Positions 41,753 through 53,655 of a stretch of 64,000 nt of DNA are shown one piece after another. Each line of letters begins with the position of its first letter. Position 1 is the stretch's first letter. Under the pieces are notes generated by a model. It was not told the origin of the DNA. It was given only the letters and a program-made list of their open reading frames with translations, and searched no databases. The DNA is from Fusibacter paucivorans. GTDB lineage: Bacteria > Bacillota > Clostridia > Peptostreptococcales > Acidaminobacteraceae. Location of the stretch: NCBI RefSeq assembly GCF_018390735.1, contig NZ_JAHBCL010000024.1, positions 1-64,000 on the forward strand. Direction: 5' to 3'. Made by a program: the position numbers and the translations under genes.

Positions 41753-43372
41753 ATGTTTCGATTTTTAAAGCGATTGCTTATACTTGTGTGCTTGATGACA
41801 GCGGCAAGCAATGTGGCGTATGCAGATGAAACCATGATTGATGTCGGTCTCTTTTATGGTGTCAACAGTCAATATCCTTTTGGGATCAGCAGTGATACAG
41901 GCTTTGTTTTTGGCAGTGCTGAGGGCGATCGTATTACAACCCTAGTCGATCTCAGCAATTATAAAAGCTTAAAAGTGTATAAGGCCGGCTATTATGAAAA
42001 TGAAAAGCTGGTAACCACCAATGCCACTTATTATGCAGGCGGCAACGTAAAAGGTGCTTATACTGTCCGAATCGGTCAAAGCGAGTCAAATTTGAGCGCT
42101 GTATTTGATGACTTTTTAGCAAAGAAGGCATCAGCGCCGGAGATCATGATGGTTTATGACGGTCAGTGGTATATTGCATATGGGTGTTATGTCAATGAGA
42201 ATGCGGCGATTACCGCTTTAAATAAATTGACTGATGATTATCCAAATGACATGCTGAGTGTCATGAAACAAAGCCGTTATCAAATGGTGGTTTGTGGGGA
42301 CAATATGCCGCTTGTGAGTTTTAACACATCACTTCAGGATTTTGTCTTTGCCGCACCACTCATTGAATATGATGATATTGTCTATCGTCATGCGATCATG
42401 GCAAAACGGACTAAAACCAGTGATTATGCGGTTATCAACCACTTACCGTTAGATGATTATCTATATGGTGTTGTGCCAAAAGAAATGTCTGAGGGCTGGC
42501 CGCTGGAAGCGCTAAAAGCCCAAGCAGTTGCCGCAAGAAATTTTACGCTGATCAATATGGGGTCGCATATGGCTGATGGGTTTGATGTTTGTACAACAAC
42601 GGACTGTCAGGTTTACGGCGGCTATTTTGCGGAGAATGAAGAGGCGACTAAGGCTGTTGATGCAACGTCAAATATTGTGCTCAAATATCAAGAGGAGATA
42701 GCCTCCTGTTATTATCATGCCAACAGTGGTGGTGAAACGGAAGACATTAGCAATATATGGTCTGGTGATTTGCCTTACATTAAAGGGAAAAAAGATCCGT
42801 ACTCTTTAGGACAGCCTAATGCGACTTGGACGGTGACACTTGATGCCGATACGATTGAAAGCGGGCTCAAATCAGCTGGATACAATATTGGGACCTATCA
42901 AGGCGTTCGTGTTGAAGAAGTTTCAGATCACGGCAGAGTGCTTAAAATAACCTTTATGGGTTCAAAAGACAACGCGGTTCTGCTAAAAGAAAATATGCGT
43001 AAAATTTTTGGTTATACAACGGTAAAGAGCATGTATTTTTCGCTTGAGGAGACAGCTGTGGGGATTGCCATGAAAACGTCATCCCGCATTGAGAATATTT
43101 CAGAGGACAGCTTCTATGCAATGACCTCGGCCGGCCTCTCAAAAGTTGATGACAGTGCTTATGCACAGCAAAGCAGCGGTATTTCGACGATTGCTTCGGC
43201 ACAAAAGACTTCACAGCGCAACACAGACGGATTGACGCTCTATGGCAAGGGTTACGGCCATGGACTTGGTATGAGCCAATGGGGTGCTAAGGTGATGGCG
43301 GAGTCCGGTATGACATTTGATAAGATATTGACCTTTTACTACACGGGGACGATACTGGATCAAATCGATTAG
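41753..43372 (+). CDS. spoIID: SpoIID/LytB-domain protein with SPOR-like region
   Basis: A 539-residue secreted protein. N-terminal signal peptide (about 1-24, ending NVAYA), a SPOR-like region (about 90-180; APEIMMVYDGQWYIAYG), then the SpoIID domain: DYLYGVVPKEMSEGWPLEAL, KAQAVAARNF, CTTTDCQVYGG, YHANSGGETED and the C-terminal GKGYGHGLGMSQWGA. SpoIID is a lytic transglycosylase for engulfment in sporulation; the LytB branch acts in vegetative cells, so the role is open. GGAGGT precedes the ATG. A terminator follows at 43391-43418. Confidence 0.88.
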   Translation: MFRFLKRLLILVCLMTAASNVAYADETMIDVGLFYGVNSQYPFGISSDTGFVFGSAEGDRITTLVDLSNYKSLKVYKAGYYENEKLVTTNATYYAGGNVKGAYTVRIGQSESNLSAVFDDFLAKKASAPEIMMVYDGQWYIAYGCYVNENAAITALNKLTDDYPNDMLSVMKQSRYQMVVCGDNMPLVSFNTSLQDFVFAAPLIEYDDIVYRHAIMAKRTKTSDYAVINHLPLDDYLYGVVPKEMSEGWPLEALKAQAVAARNFTLINMGSHMADGFDVCTTTDCQVYGGYFAENEEATKAVDATSNIVLKYQEEIASCYYHANSGGETEDISNIWSGDLPYIKGKKDPYSLGQPNATWTVTLDADTIESGLKSAGYNIGTYQGVRVEEVSDHGRVLKITFMGSKDNAVLLKENMRKIFGYTTVKSMYFSLEETAVGIAMKTSSRIENISEDSFYAMTSAGLSKVDDSAYAQQSSGISTIASAQKTSQRNTDGLTLYGKGYGHGLGMSQWGAKVMAESGMTFDKILTFYYTGTILDQID

Positions 43373-43390
43373 GGACCGTACTTGACTTTG

Positions 43391-43418
43391 AAGTGCACAT
43401 GATTTTGTGCACTTTTTC
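43391..43418 (+). terminator. Intrinsic terminator after spoIID
   Basis: AAGTGCACA (43391-43399) pairs perfectly with TGTGCACTT (43406-43414), followed by five T. It ends ruvAB-spoIID. The following 43419-43635 carries two inverted repeats (ATTATGAT/ATCATAAT, 43488-43519; ATCGTG/CACGAT, 43574-43589) but no further gene. Confidence 0.88.
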
Positions 43419-43635
43419 TATTGCAAAAGTACAAAGAGTTCTATAAAATCAATAGAGTCGTCAATTGGTAAAGTACCGTGAAAAATCATTATGATGAAAG
43501 AAAGCGAAACGATCATAATAGCAGAATATGTTAGAATAACGATACTGGAACGAGTCGTTTATATTGTGCAATGATCGTGAAAACACGATGGATAAAATGT
43601 TCATAATATTGAAATAGAAGTGGCAGGATATAAAA

Positions 43636-45803
<2,168 letters not shown>

Positions 45804-45836
45804 CAATTAGTCTATTTGACCGTCCAATAAAAGTGA

Positions 45837-45865
45837 TTTTCAATACCGGGTGTTTCTGTTATAAT
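45837..45865 (+). promoter_or_regulatory. Promoter of yajC
   Basis: TTTTCA (45837-45842), 17-base spacer, TATAAT (45860-45865), with an extended -10 TG at 45857-45858. Start near 45872, before GGAGTG of yajC. Confidence 0.7.
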
Positions 45866-45917
45866 AAAAATTAGATATTAAAAAGCGATGCAAAAAAAGA
45901 TCAAAGGAGTGAACAAC

Positions 45918-46253
45918 ATGCAAAGTACTTTAAGTTTAGTGCTGTATATGGCATTTTTCTTTGGATTGATGTATTTCCTTATTATCAGACCACAAAATAA
46001 GAAGAATAAGCAGCTAACCGATTTGAGGGCTAATTTAAGACAGGGTGATATCGTCGTAACCATCGGTGGTATCGTTGGTAAGATCATCAGTGTCAAAGAC
46101 GATGATGTCGTATTGGAGATAGGTGCTGCGAGAACGAAACTGTCATTTAAAAAATGGGCAATTTCTTCTGTAGACGTTCCGTCAGAAGCACCAATGCCTG
46201 CTGAACCAGAACAGATTGAAACCGTTGAGGCCGATGATTCTGACGAAGCATAA
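45918..46253 (+). CDS. yajC: Preprotein translocase accessory subunit YajC
   Basis: A 111-residue protein with one N-terminal membrane segment (LVLYMAFFFGLMYFLIIRPQ), the diagnostic RPQNKKNKQL and the soluble GDIVVTIGGIVGKI domain, then an acidic Ala/Glu/Asp-rich tail. It joins the SecDF complex; secD and secF lie at 48561-50752, separated by the SCIFF genes and a carbonic anhydrase-like gene. ATG 45918 with AAAGGAGTG is chosen over a frame start at 45888. Confidence 0.93.
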   Translation: MQSTLSLVLYMAFFFGLMYFLIIRPQNKKNKQLTDLRANLRQGDIVVTIGGIVGKIISVKDDDVVLEIGAARTKLSFKKWAISSVDVPSEAPMPAEPEQIETVEADDSDEA

Positions 46254-46285
46254 AAATGGACTTTGCTTGTTCTTGGCGAAATAGC

Positions 46286-46314
46286 TTTTCTATTTTGCGG
46301 ATATATGGTATAAT
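46286..46314 (+). promoter_or_regulatory. Promoter of the SCIFF gene
   Basis: TTTTCT (46286-46291), 17-base spacer, TATAAT (46309-46314) and an extended -10 TG at 46306-46307. Start near 46321, 46 bases before the SCIFF ATG. A small peptide with its own strong promoter fits high expression. Confidence 0.7.
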
Positions 46315-46366
46315 GGCTTGTATTTTTTAAAAAAATTGAACTTTCTTTATGAAGGGGGATTTGAAA

Positions 46367-46507
46367 ATGAAGCATATCAAAACGCTTAACAGCGGTACGT
46401 TAAAGAGCAGTGCAGCACACGGTGGATGCGGCGAATGTCAAACATCTTGTCAGTCGGCTTGTAAAACGTCTTGTACGGTTGGCAACCAAGCATGTGAAAA
46501 TAAATAA
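46367..46507 (+). CDS. scfA: SCIFF ranthipeptide precursor (six cysteines in forty-five)
   Basis: A 46-residue peptide, too short for most gene callers. It begins MKHIKTLNSGTL and has six cysteines at 21, 24, 28, 32, 36 and 43 within GCGECQTSCQSACKTSC and the following TVGNQAC. This is the hallmark of the SCIFF family, a nearly universal Clostridia RiPP precursor. The radical SAM protein encoded next makes sulfur-to-carbon (gamma or other non-alpha) thioether links from these cysteines. AAGGGGG lies eight bases before ATG 46367. A terminator-like hairpin follows. The biological role of the mature peptide is unknown. Confidence 0.96.
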   Translation: MKHIKTLNSGTLKSSAAHGGCGECQTSCQSACKTSCTVGNQACENK

Positions 46508-46521
46508 GAGCTTCAGTTATG

Positions 46522-46546
46522 AAAGCAGCTTGAAGCTGCTTTTCTT
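46522..46546 (+). terminator. Partial terminator between scfA and scfB
   Basis: AAAGCAGCT (46522-46530), loop TGA, AGCTGCTTT (46534-46542), then TTCTT. It probably lets some readthrough, giving more precursor than maturase mRNA. Confidence 0.75.
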
Positions 46547-46630
46547 AATGCCCAAAGCTAAATGTGACACTGGCGAATAATTATGCGTACGACGCATCAG
46601 AGCGTTCGTCAGTGCCCACTGGAGGAATAA

Positions 46631-48025
46631 ATGATACACAAATTTAAACAGGGCGACCTGTATTTTGTATTGGATGTCAATAGCGGTGCGGTACATGTCA
46701 TCGATGAAATCGTTTATGATCTATTGGACTACTACCCTAAACTGTGTCCAATCAGTGCCATCAAAGCATTAGTTGAAAAGTACCCGGAAGATCAGCTCCG
46801 TGAAGCGATGGCAGATATTGATCAGCTTATCGATGCCGAGATGCTGCTCACGGATGATCAATATATCAACAGCATTGAATTTCAGAATAGAAGCCCTGTT
46901 ATCAAGGCACTTTGTCTGCATGTTGCACACGACTGCAATTTAAGGTGTGCCTACTGTTTTGCCTCACAGGGTGATTTTGAAGGGGATCGCGGTTTGATGT
47001 CGTTTGAAGTCGGCAAGAAGGCGCTTGATTTACTGGTTGCCTATTCTGGAAATCGTCGTAATTTGGAAGTTGACTTCTTTGGCGGTGAGCCGCTGATGAA
47101 TTTTGAAGTTGTTAAAAAGCTCGTCGACTATGGGCGATCGTTGGAAGCAGCGAATAAAAAGCACTTTCGATTTACCATTACCACAAATGGCGTTTTGCTA
47201 AATGATGAAATCGCGGACTATATTAATGCCAATATGGACAATGTCGTGCTCAGTATTGACGGGCGCAAAGCCGTTAATGACAAAATGCGCTATACGATTT
47301 CCGGCGGCGGGTCCTACGATGTTATTGTACCGAAGTTTAAGTCAATCGTGGACAAGCGCGGTGATAAAGCCTATTATGTCAGAGGGACTTATACAAGAGA
47401 AAATCTGGATTTTGCAAAAGATGTCCTTCATCTAGCTGATCTTGGTTTTAAGAGTACTTCCGTAGAACCGGTGGTGACATCACCTGACATTCCATATGCA
47501 CTGCGAGATGAAGATTTGCCGATGCTCTTTGCACAGTATGATGAAATTGCTGAGGCGTTGATTGAGCGAGATGCTGCCGGAAAACCTTTTGGCTTTTTTC
47601 ACTTTGCCATTGATCTTTCGCAAGGACCATGTGTGATTAAACGCCTTACAGGCTGTGGCGCGGGTTCGGAGTATATCGCCGTAACACCAGAAGGGGATAT
47701 CTATCCATGCCATCAGTTTGTGGGCAATGAACACTTTTTAATGGGCAATGTCATGGCGGGCGTCATTGACTTTGGCCTCAGTAATGAGTTTAAAAATGCT
47801 CATGTTTACAATAAGAAAAAATGTCGCGACTGCTGGGCAAAGTTTTATTGCAGCGGTGGCTGCCACGCAAATGCCTATAACTTTAATCACGATATCTACG
47901 TGCCTTATGATTTAGGGTGCGAACTTGAGAAAAAACGCATTGAATGCTCCATTTATGTCTACAGCAAGTTGCATGAAGCTGAAAATGCGGAAACTGTTTC
48001 AGAAATTGTCGATATGTCTACTTAA
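46631..48025 (+). CDS. scfB: SCIFF radical SAM maturase
   Basis: A 464-residue radical SAM/SPASM enzyme that crosslinks the SCIFF peptide. An N-terminal peptide-recognition-like domain (about 1-85) precedes the SAM cluster C102, C106, C109 in HDCNLRCAYCF; FFGGEPLMN follows. The C-terminal SPASM domain holds auxiliary cluster cysteines in GCGAGSEYIAVTPEGDIYPC, CRDCWAKFYCSGGC and LGCELEKKRIEC. GGAGGAA lies before ATG 46631. It follows the precursor gene by 123 bases across a partial terminator. Confidence 0.95.
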   Translation: MIHKFKQGDLYFVLDVNSGAVHVIDEIVYDLLDYYPKLCPISAIKALVEKYPEDQLREAMADIDQLIDAEMLLTDDQYINSIEFQNRSPVIKALCLHVAHDCNLRCAYCFASQGDFEGDRGLMSFEVGKKALDLLVAYSGNRRNLEVDFFGGEPLMNFEVVKKLVDYGRSLEAANKKHFRFTITTNGVLLNDEIADYINANMDNVVLSIDGRKAVNDKMRYTISGGGSYDVIVPKFKSIVDKRGDKAYYVRGTYTRENLDFAKDVLHLADLGFKSTSVEPVVTSPDIPYALRDEDLPMLFAQYDEIAEALIERDAAGKPFGFFHFAIDLSQGPCVIKRLTGCGAGSEYIAVTPEGDIYPCHQFVGNEHFLMGNVMAGVIDFGLSNEFKNAHVYNKKKCRDCWAKFYCSGGCHANAYNFNHDIYVPYDLGCELEKKRIECSIYVYSKLHEAENAETVSEIVDMST

Positions 48026-48040
48026 TTGAAGGAGGGTCTT

Positions 48041-48538
48041 ATGATAAGAGGTTTTGACGGAAAATTCCCGAAAATTGATAAAAACTGCTTTGTTGCGGAG
48101 ACTGCAGATATAATTGGTGACGTTTCTGTAGCTGTTGATTCGAATTTTTGGTATAATACTGTCGTTAGAGGCGATGATGCACCGATTGCAATTGGAAAGC
48201 GGACGAATATCCAAGATTTAGTTACGATTCATTGTAATCATGGCTGTCCATGTACGATTGGCGATGATGTCACGATTGGGCATCGTGCGATTGTTCATGG
48301 CTGTACAGTTGGAAACCGTGTATTAATTGGTATGGGCGCCATTATCATGGACAATGCCGTCATTGAAGACGATGTCATCATTGGGGCAGGCGCACTAATT
48401 GCTTCTGGCAAACGCATTCCTTCAAAATCACTTGTCATCGGTATGCCCGCAAAAGTTGTCAGATCATTGACAGATGAAGAAATAGAAGGTATCAAGGCAT
48501 CGTCAGAAGATTATGTGGCGCTGTCAAAGAAATACTAA
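48041..48538 (+). CDS. Gamma-carbonic anhydrase-like hexapeptide protein
   Basis: A 165-residue left-handed beta-helix protein of the gamma carbonic anhydrase/YrdA/PaaY group. Hexapeptide repeats run from about residue 14 to 130; candidate metal histidines lie in TIHCNHGCPCTIGDD, IGHRAIVHGC. AAGGAGGG precedes ATG 48041, 15 bases after scfB. Many members bind zinc or iron but lack strong anhydrase activity, so the reaction is uncertain. Location between the SCIFF genes and secD is usual in Clostridia. Confidence 0.88.
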   Translation: MIRGFDGKFPKIDKNCFVAETADIIGDVSVAVDSNFWYNTVVRGDDAPIAIGKRTNIQDLVTIHCNHGCPCTIGDDVTIGHRAIVHGCTVGNRVLIGMGAIIMDNAVIEDDVIIGAGALIASGKRIPSKSLVIGMPAKVVRSLTDEEIEGIKASSEDYVALSKKY

Positions 48539-48560
48539 TCGCTGGTAGGGAGGAAATTAC

Positions 48561-49856
48561 ATGAACAAAAAGAACACAATCCTGTTCATACTCATCGTAG
48601 CGTTGATAGCAGGGTTGACTTATTTGGCCGCATATGGTGTGAACGTTGGAAGCTTTACTGTTGCACCTGTTTCCGATTCGATGAATCTTGGACTTGACAT
48701 TAAAGGCGGCGTTGTCGTCGTGTACCAAGCAGAAACCGATGCATCGGGTGACGACTTGTCAAAAATTATGGAACAGACAAAAAGCGTTATCAGTAAACGT
48801 GTTAATGAATTGGGACTGACAGAACCTGTGATTACCATTCAGGGGAGTAACCGCATTCGAATAGAACTTCCGGGCGTCGAAAATGCGCAAGATGCGATTA
48901 GCGTGATAGGTGAGACGGCACAACTGGAGTTTGCACTTGTGACGGGTGATTTGCCGGCTTATGAAGGCATGCCCAAATCAATGCTCGAAACGGAAACCGT
49001 TTTGACAGGTGAAGAGATTAAAGACGCATTTGTGACAACTGATGAAACAGGATCGCCGTCAGTCGGCTTAAAGTTCACATCAGAAGGTACGGATAAATTT
49101 ACAGCCGGCACGGTAAAAGCGATTGACAATGCTTCAAATAAAGGGCAAATTGCTATTTTCTTGGATGATACCGTTATTTCAGCGCCATATGTCAGCAAAG
49201 TTATTTCACAAGATGAGGCGATTATTACAGGAAGTTTTGATGTTGAACGCGCAAACAATTTGGCAACGCTCATTAGGGGCGGTGCACTGCCTGTACCACT
49301 TTCCGAAGTTCAAACATCTGTTATCGGCCCAACACTTGGCCTTGATTCATTGAATTCATCTGTACGTGCTGCGATTGTAGGGTTATGCCTCGTCGTTCTG
49401 TTCATGCTAATTTATTATAAAATTCCTGGTTTTATTGCATCTGTTGCTTTATTAACTTACGCACTTATTATTCTTTATGCAATGATCGGTTTTGGCGCGA
49501 CGCTGACACTGCCAGGTGTTGCTGGTATCGTCCTTTCACTGGGGATGGCCGTTGATGCCAATGTCATTATATTCGAAAGGCTCAAGGAAGAAATGAAAGT
49601 CGGCAAATCGCTTAGAGCATCTATTGACAGCGGTTTTCATCGCGCGATGCGCACCATTGTCGATTCAAATGTCACGACGTTTATTGCCGCTATTGTACTC
49701 TTTGCTTTTGGAGAAGGTCCAATAAAAGGGTTTGCCGTTACCTTGATGATTGGTATTATTGCCAGTATGTTTACGGCTGTCGTCTTGACAAAAACGCTGT
49801 TAAAGCTCTCGTTGGGCTTTACAGATCGTAAAAAGCTCTATGGATCAAGGGGGTAA
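48561..49856 (+). CDS. secD: Protein translocase subunit SecD
   Basis: A 431-residue SecD, short form typical of Firmicutes. One N-terminal membrane segment, a periplasmic-type P1 domain (SMNLGLDIKGGVVVVYQ onward) and five C-terminal membrane segments with GTLGIDSL-like GPTLGLDSLNSS, GMAVDANVIIFERLKEE. It uses the proton or sodium gradient to help late export with SecF and YajC. GGGAGGAAA precedes ATG 48561; secF starts five bases after the stop. Confidence 0.95.
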   Translation: MNKKNTILFILIVALIAGLTYLAAYGVNVGSFTVAPVSDSMNLGLDIKGGVVVVYQAETDASGDDLSKIMEQTKSVISKRVNELGLTEPVITIQGSNRIRIELPGVENAQDAISVIGETAQLEFALVTGDLPAYEGMPKSMLETETVLTGEEIKDAFVTTDETGSPSVGLKFTSEGTDKFTAGTVKAIDNASNKGQIAIFLDDTVISAPYVSKVISQDEAIITGSFDVERANNLATLIRGGALPVPLSEVQTSVIGPTLGLDSLNSSVRAAIVGLCLVVLFMLIYYKIPGFIASVALLTYALIILYAMIGFGATLTLPGVAGIVLSLGMAVDANVIIFERLKEEMKVGKSLRASIDSGFHRAMRTIVDSNVTTFIAAIVLFAFGEGPIKGFAVTLMIGIIASMFTAVVLTKTLLKLSLGFTDRKKLYGSRG

Positions 49857-49861
49857 GCGGT

Positions 49862-50752
49862 ATGAAAAATGTGACAATCATCAAACATTCAAAACTGTGG
49901 TTTTCAATATCCGGCGCAATCATCCTCATCGGTTTAATCATGATGCTGGTACGCGGATTAAATTTCGGGATTGACTTTACTGGCGGGACCATGATGCAGG
50001 TAGATTTAGGACAGACAGTATCGGTAGCAGAACTCCAAGAGGTTTTAGCACCGTACAACCTATCGCCGGAAATAGTCCATGCAGGTGCAGATAAAACAGA
50101 AGTGATCATCAAAACAAAACTTTCCATAAACAATGAAGACCGTATGGCCATCTTTAATACCATTAAGACACAATATGGCCTTGAAGACGGGGCACTGAGA
50201 AGTACAGAACAATTCGGTCCTGCAATTGGCACTGAGATCAGAAACAGAGCGATTATGGCGATCCTCGGCGCTGCCGTGTTAATGCTCATCTATATCACTT
50301 TCAGATTTGAGCTGGTCTTTGGCTTGGCAGCTATTGTCGCGTTGCTTCATGATGTTCTCATACTGATATCGGTTTATGCTATCTTTAGCATTACAGTTAA
50401 TTCATCATTTATTGCTGCAGTCCTAACCATTGTTGGTTACTCCATCAATGATACCATCGTCGTATTCGATCGACTGCGCGAAAACGTAAAACGTGAAAAG
50501 AATAAAAAGTATGGCGAGATTGCAGACATGTCTATTGGACAAACACTGACGCGATCCATCAATACGTCACTCACGACAATGCTCGTTATTGGCTCACTAT
50601 TGGTGCTGGGCGTTGACTCAATCAAAGAGTTTGCATTGCCGTTAATGGCCGGAGTTGCCGTTGGTACGTATTCATCAATCTTTATTGCAAGTCCAGTTTG
50701 GGCACTTATTCGCAGCCGTAAGGCGAGAAAGGGATCATACGCGACTAACTAG
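49862..50752 (+). CDS. secF: Protein translocase subunit SecF
   Basis: A 296-residue SecF. Six membrane segments; signature FGIDFTGGTMMQVDL in the first extracytoplasmic domain and GYSINDTIVVFDRLREN in segment 4. It forms the SecDF complex with the preceding product. GGGGGT precedes the ATG. A strong terminator at 50761-50797 ends the transcript. Confidence 0.96.
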   Translation: MKNVTIIKHSKLWFSISGAIILIGLIMMLVRGLNFGIDFTGGTMMQVDLGQTVSVAELQEVLAPYNLSPEIVHAGADKTEVIIKTKLSINNEDRMAIFNTIKTQYGLEDGALRSTEQFGPAIGTEIRNRAIMAILGAAVLMLIYITFRFELVFGLAAIVALLHDVLILISVYAIFSITVNSSFIAAVLTIVGYSINDTIVVFDRLRENVKREKNKKYGEIADMSIGQTLTRSINTSLTTMLVIGSLLVLGVDSIKEFALPLMAGVAVGTYSSIFIASPVWALIRSRKARKGSYATN

Positions 50753-50760
50753 TTGAATGG

Positions 50761-50797
50761 AGCCATGATCGCCTATGTGGGGTGATCATGGCTTTTT
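50761..50797 (+). terminator. Intrinsic terminator after secF
   Basis: AGCCATGATC (50761-50770) pairs perfectly with GATCATGGCT (50784-50793), followed by five T. An inner GCC/GGT pairing extends it. Confidence 0.92.
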
Positions 50798-50905
50798 AAA
50801 TAAGTGCTAATAACTATTTCGATGAGATTACATAACAGACTGATTTGGATTTCTGAAATGAACGGGGAAAATTTAACTGTCAGAAATGAATGTGAGGAGG
50901 CTCAT

Positions 50906-51298
50906 ATGCAAGCGAATATTATTTTATTCTTGATTTTTGCCATTGTTATCGCACTATTTGCACTGTTTAATGCGACGGTGGTAACTGTAAGCTTTGTATT
51001 TACGCAAATTGAGGTATCATTGGCACTGGTAATTATTATTTCTGCACTGATTGGCGCGCTAATGGTTATTTTGTTTGACAGTATTAAGAAGTTAAAGACG
51101 AAAAAAACCATCAAAGAGCTTAACAAGCGCATCACAGGACTTGAAGGTCAGCTTAAAGACAAAGAACTGGAAAGTCTGAAAAAGGATGAAGTTATCAAAT
51201 CAAAGGATGAAGTCATCAAAGAAAAAGAAGATGCCCTTCAAGAACGTGAAACAGCGCTGAAGGCAATGCAGGAAAAGAATTCACAAAATGGAGTGTAA
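50906..51298 (+). CDS. LapA-domain membrane protein with C-terminal coiled coil
   Basis: A 130-residue protein with two N-terminal membrane segments (ILFLIFAIVIALFALF; LALVIIISALIGALMVILF) and the LapA-like N-A-T-V-V-T-V-S-F segment between, followed by a highly charged coiled coil (about 65-130) containing two near repeats KDEVIKSKDEVIKEKEDA. GGAGG precedes ATG 50906; the open frame upstream to 50804 has no ribosome site. The recJ start is one base after its stop (TAAATG). LapA-domain proteins are linked to lipopolysaccharide assembly in Gram-negatives; here function is unknown. Confidence 0.82.
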   Translation: MQANIILFLIFAIVIALFALFNATVVTVSFVFTQIEVSLALVIIISALIGALMVILFDSIKKLKTKKTIKELNKRITGLEGQLKDKELESLKKDEVIKSKDEVIKEKEDALQERETALKAMQEKNSQNGV

Positions 51299-53635
51299 AT
51301 GATTTTTCAAAATAGCATTTGGGAGCCCGTGGCGGTTTCTGAAGAAACGATAATAAAATATAGTACTATTTTCCAAACAGAGCCCTTGATTACAAAAATG
51401 TTATTAGATCGAGGGCTTAAAACACGTGAAGAAGCTATCCGTTTTTTTTCGCCTTCGCTTGATGCACTGCATGATCCTTTTTTATTGACAGATATGGACC
51501 AAGCTGTAACGCGTATCCGAAAAGCCGTTGCTGGAAAAGAGCAGATTTGGCTGTATGGTGATTACGATGTGGACGGCATTACCAGCATTTCGATTCTGAT
51601 ACACTATTTCAGGTCGCTTGGTATCAAAGTGCAATACTATATTCCAGATCGTCAGGATGAAGGTTATGGTATTAGTGTTACTGGCCTCGATTCGATTAAA
51701 GCGGCGGGGGGAACGCTGGTGATTACGGTTGACTGCGGGATTACTGCGGTTTCAGAAGCAGAGTATGCACGTGAAATTGGCCTTGACCTCGTCATAACAG
51801 ATCATCATGAATGCCAGGAAACACTGCCAAGTGCCATTGCTGTCGTCAATCCGAAGCGAGAAGGTTATCCGTTTAAAATGCTTGCCGGCTGCGGTGTTGC
51901 TTTTAAGTTGGTACAAGCGTTGGCTGGAGATGATTTTGAAGTATTTTATCCAAAAGTCATTGATATTTTAGCGCTTGGAACCATTGCTGATATTGTACCG
52001 CTGGCAGATGAAAATCGTATTTTTGCAAAGCTTGGCCTCGCGCAAATGGAGCGTTCGGAAAATGCGGGCATAAAAGCGTTGATTAAAGAGGCAAACTTAG
52101 AGAAGAAAGAAGTGAACGCCGGTCATATTGGGTTCGTTATTGCACCGCGGATCAATGCATCCGGTCGTATTGGCAATCCTAAGATTGCCGTTGAACTATT
52201 GACGACGCCTCATTTTGGCAAAGCAATTAAAATTGCGAAAGAGCTAAGTGCTTTAAATGCAGAGCGACAAGCGCGTGAACGCGAAATCGTCGAAGATGCT
52301 GAAACTTACATCTTAAAGAACATCGACTTGGATCGTGAGCGCGTGCTCATCGTCGTGGGGCGTAATTGGCATACGGGGATTATCGGTATCGTTGCCTCTA
52401 AACTCTCGGAAAAATATAGTCGTCCTACCGTTATTCTCAATTTGGAAGATGATCTTGCAAAAGGTTCTGCTAGGAGTATTGAAGGCATCAGTATTTTTGA
52501 AGTGCTTAGTCAGTTTAAACATTTATTTTTAAAATTTGGCGGACATGAACAGGCAGCGGGGTTGACGCTGAAGGCAGAAGATGTGCCAAAGCTGAAAACT
52601 GAGCTTATGGCATATGGGGCAACGTCAATGCCAAACTACTTGCTAAAACTAAAAAAAACCGTTAACGGTGAATTGACGCCTAAAATGGTTACACACAAGC
52701 TGCTTGACGAAATTGATCAACTAAAACCTTTCGGCGTTGGCAACCCGAGACCGCAGTTTGCATTTAAAAATCTCATTATTGACGATTTTACGAGAATTGG
52801 TAAACAGCAGAATCATTTAAAACTCATTGTCAATGACGGTATTCGCATTTACGATGCACTGGCTTTCAATCAAGGTGATCTCACGGCTTACTTTCGCAAG
52901 AATGATCGTGTGCACATGTTGCTTTATTTGGAAAAGAACAGCTTTATGGGTGTTGAAACCATTCAATTTATGATACGGGATATGGTGAAAAACAGAATGC
53001 CGCTGTCGGCTTATTTGCTTCAAAAAATCAGTGAGGCTGAGGCCGCTTATTTAACTTCAGAAAAAAATATTGCCATTAACGGCAAATTTACAAAAATACA
53101 GGATTTTGATATAATATTTTCGTCAGGGCAAGCGTTGCCGCTGTTGATTTACAATCAGGAAGGTCTTATTCGATTTAAAGATTATGTCTTTTCTGAAAAC
53201 CGATATAACTATACGGTACATTTTAATATGCTGAACGCATTGGAACAGCGTGAAGGTTATGTCGATGTCGTCTTTATGCCGCTTTCCGAAGCAACATCGG
53301 CTTTGATGACGGGATACGTGTTGGAGGATGCTTTAAGAGCTCAGACGCTGGCGGCACTGATACCAGATCGTGATGATGTTGCCCTGATTTATAAACGTAT
53401 TGGATCTATTGAGGAAATAGCCGTTGAGAAGCTTGCGGCGCACGTCAACATGCATTTGACTAAATGCTTGCTTGGGTTGAAATTGCTTGAAGAAATGGCG
53501 CTTTTTAACGTTGAACGTCAAGGCGCACTTATGAAGTTTCATAAGATGCCGCGGCCGGAACAGAAGGTGGATATCGAACAAATCCCGCTGTACCGCCATT
53601 TGATGGATGAGTGGCGCGATTTATCACGATATTGA
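51299..53635 (+). CDS. recJ: Single-stranded-DNA-specific exonuclease RecJ
   Basis: A 778-residue RecJ. DHH domain motifs: [21 protein letters not shown], and [15 protein letters not shown]1 with [16 protein letters not shown] and GGHEQAAG; then the OB-like domain and a C-terminal region of about 200 residues as in Firmicutes RecJ. It degrades single strands 5' to 3' in repair and recombination. The gene starts directly after the LapA-like gene, GGAGTG at 51290-51295 serving as ribosome site, and precedes apt and relA in the usual order. Confidence 0.95.
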   Translation: MIFQNSIWEPVAVSEETIIKYSTIFQTEPLITKMLLDRGLKTREEAIRFFSPSLDALHDPFLLTDMDQAVTRIRKAVAGKEQIWLYGDYDVDGITSISILIHYFRSLGIKVQYYIPDRQDEGYGISVTGLDSIKAAGGTLVITVDCGITAVSEAEYAREIGLDLVITDHHECQETLPSAIAVVNPKREGYPFKMLAGCGVAFKLVQALAGDDFEVFYPKVIDILALGTIADIVPLADENRIFAKLGLAQMERSENAGIKALIKEANLEKKEVNAGHIGFVIAPRINASGRIGNPKIAVELLTTPHFGKAIKIAKELSALNAERQAREREIVEDAETYILKNIDLDRERVLIVVGRNWHTGIIGIVASKLSEKYSRPTVILNLEDDLAKGSARSIEGISIFEVLSQFKHLFLKFGGHEQAAGLTLKAEDVPKLKTELMAYGATSMPNYLLKLKKTVNGELTPKMVTHKLLDEIDQLKPFGVGNPRPQFAFKNLIIDDFTRIGKQQNHLKLIVNDGIRIYDALAFNQGDLTAYFRKNDRVHMLLYLEKNSFMGVETIQFMIRDMVKNRMPLSAYLLQKISEAEAAYLTSEKNIAINGKFTKIQDFDIIFSSGQALPLLIYNQEGLIRFKDYVFSENRYNYTVHFNMLNALEQREGYVDVVFMPLSEATSALMTGYVLEDALRAQTLAALIPDRDDVALIYKRIGSIEEIAVEKLAAHVNMHLTKCLLGLKLLEEMALFNVERQGALMKFHKMPRPEQKVDIEQIPLYRHLMDEWRDLSRY

Positions 53636-53655
53636 ATATGACGGAGGCTAATAAA

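Noticed and set aside
43488-43589. Inverted repeats before queA as a preQ1 riboswitch
   Set aside because: They do not show the preQ1-I pattern (short stem with an A-rich tail containing the conserved pairing), and no queuosine precursor genes follow other than queA and tgt.
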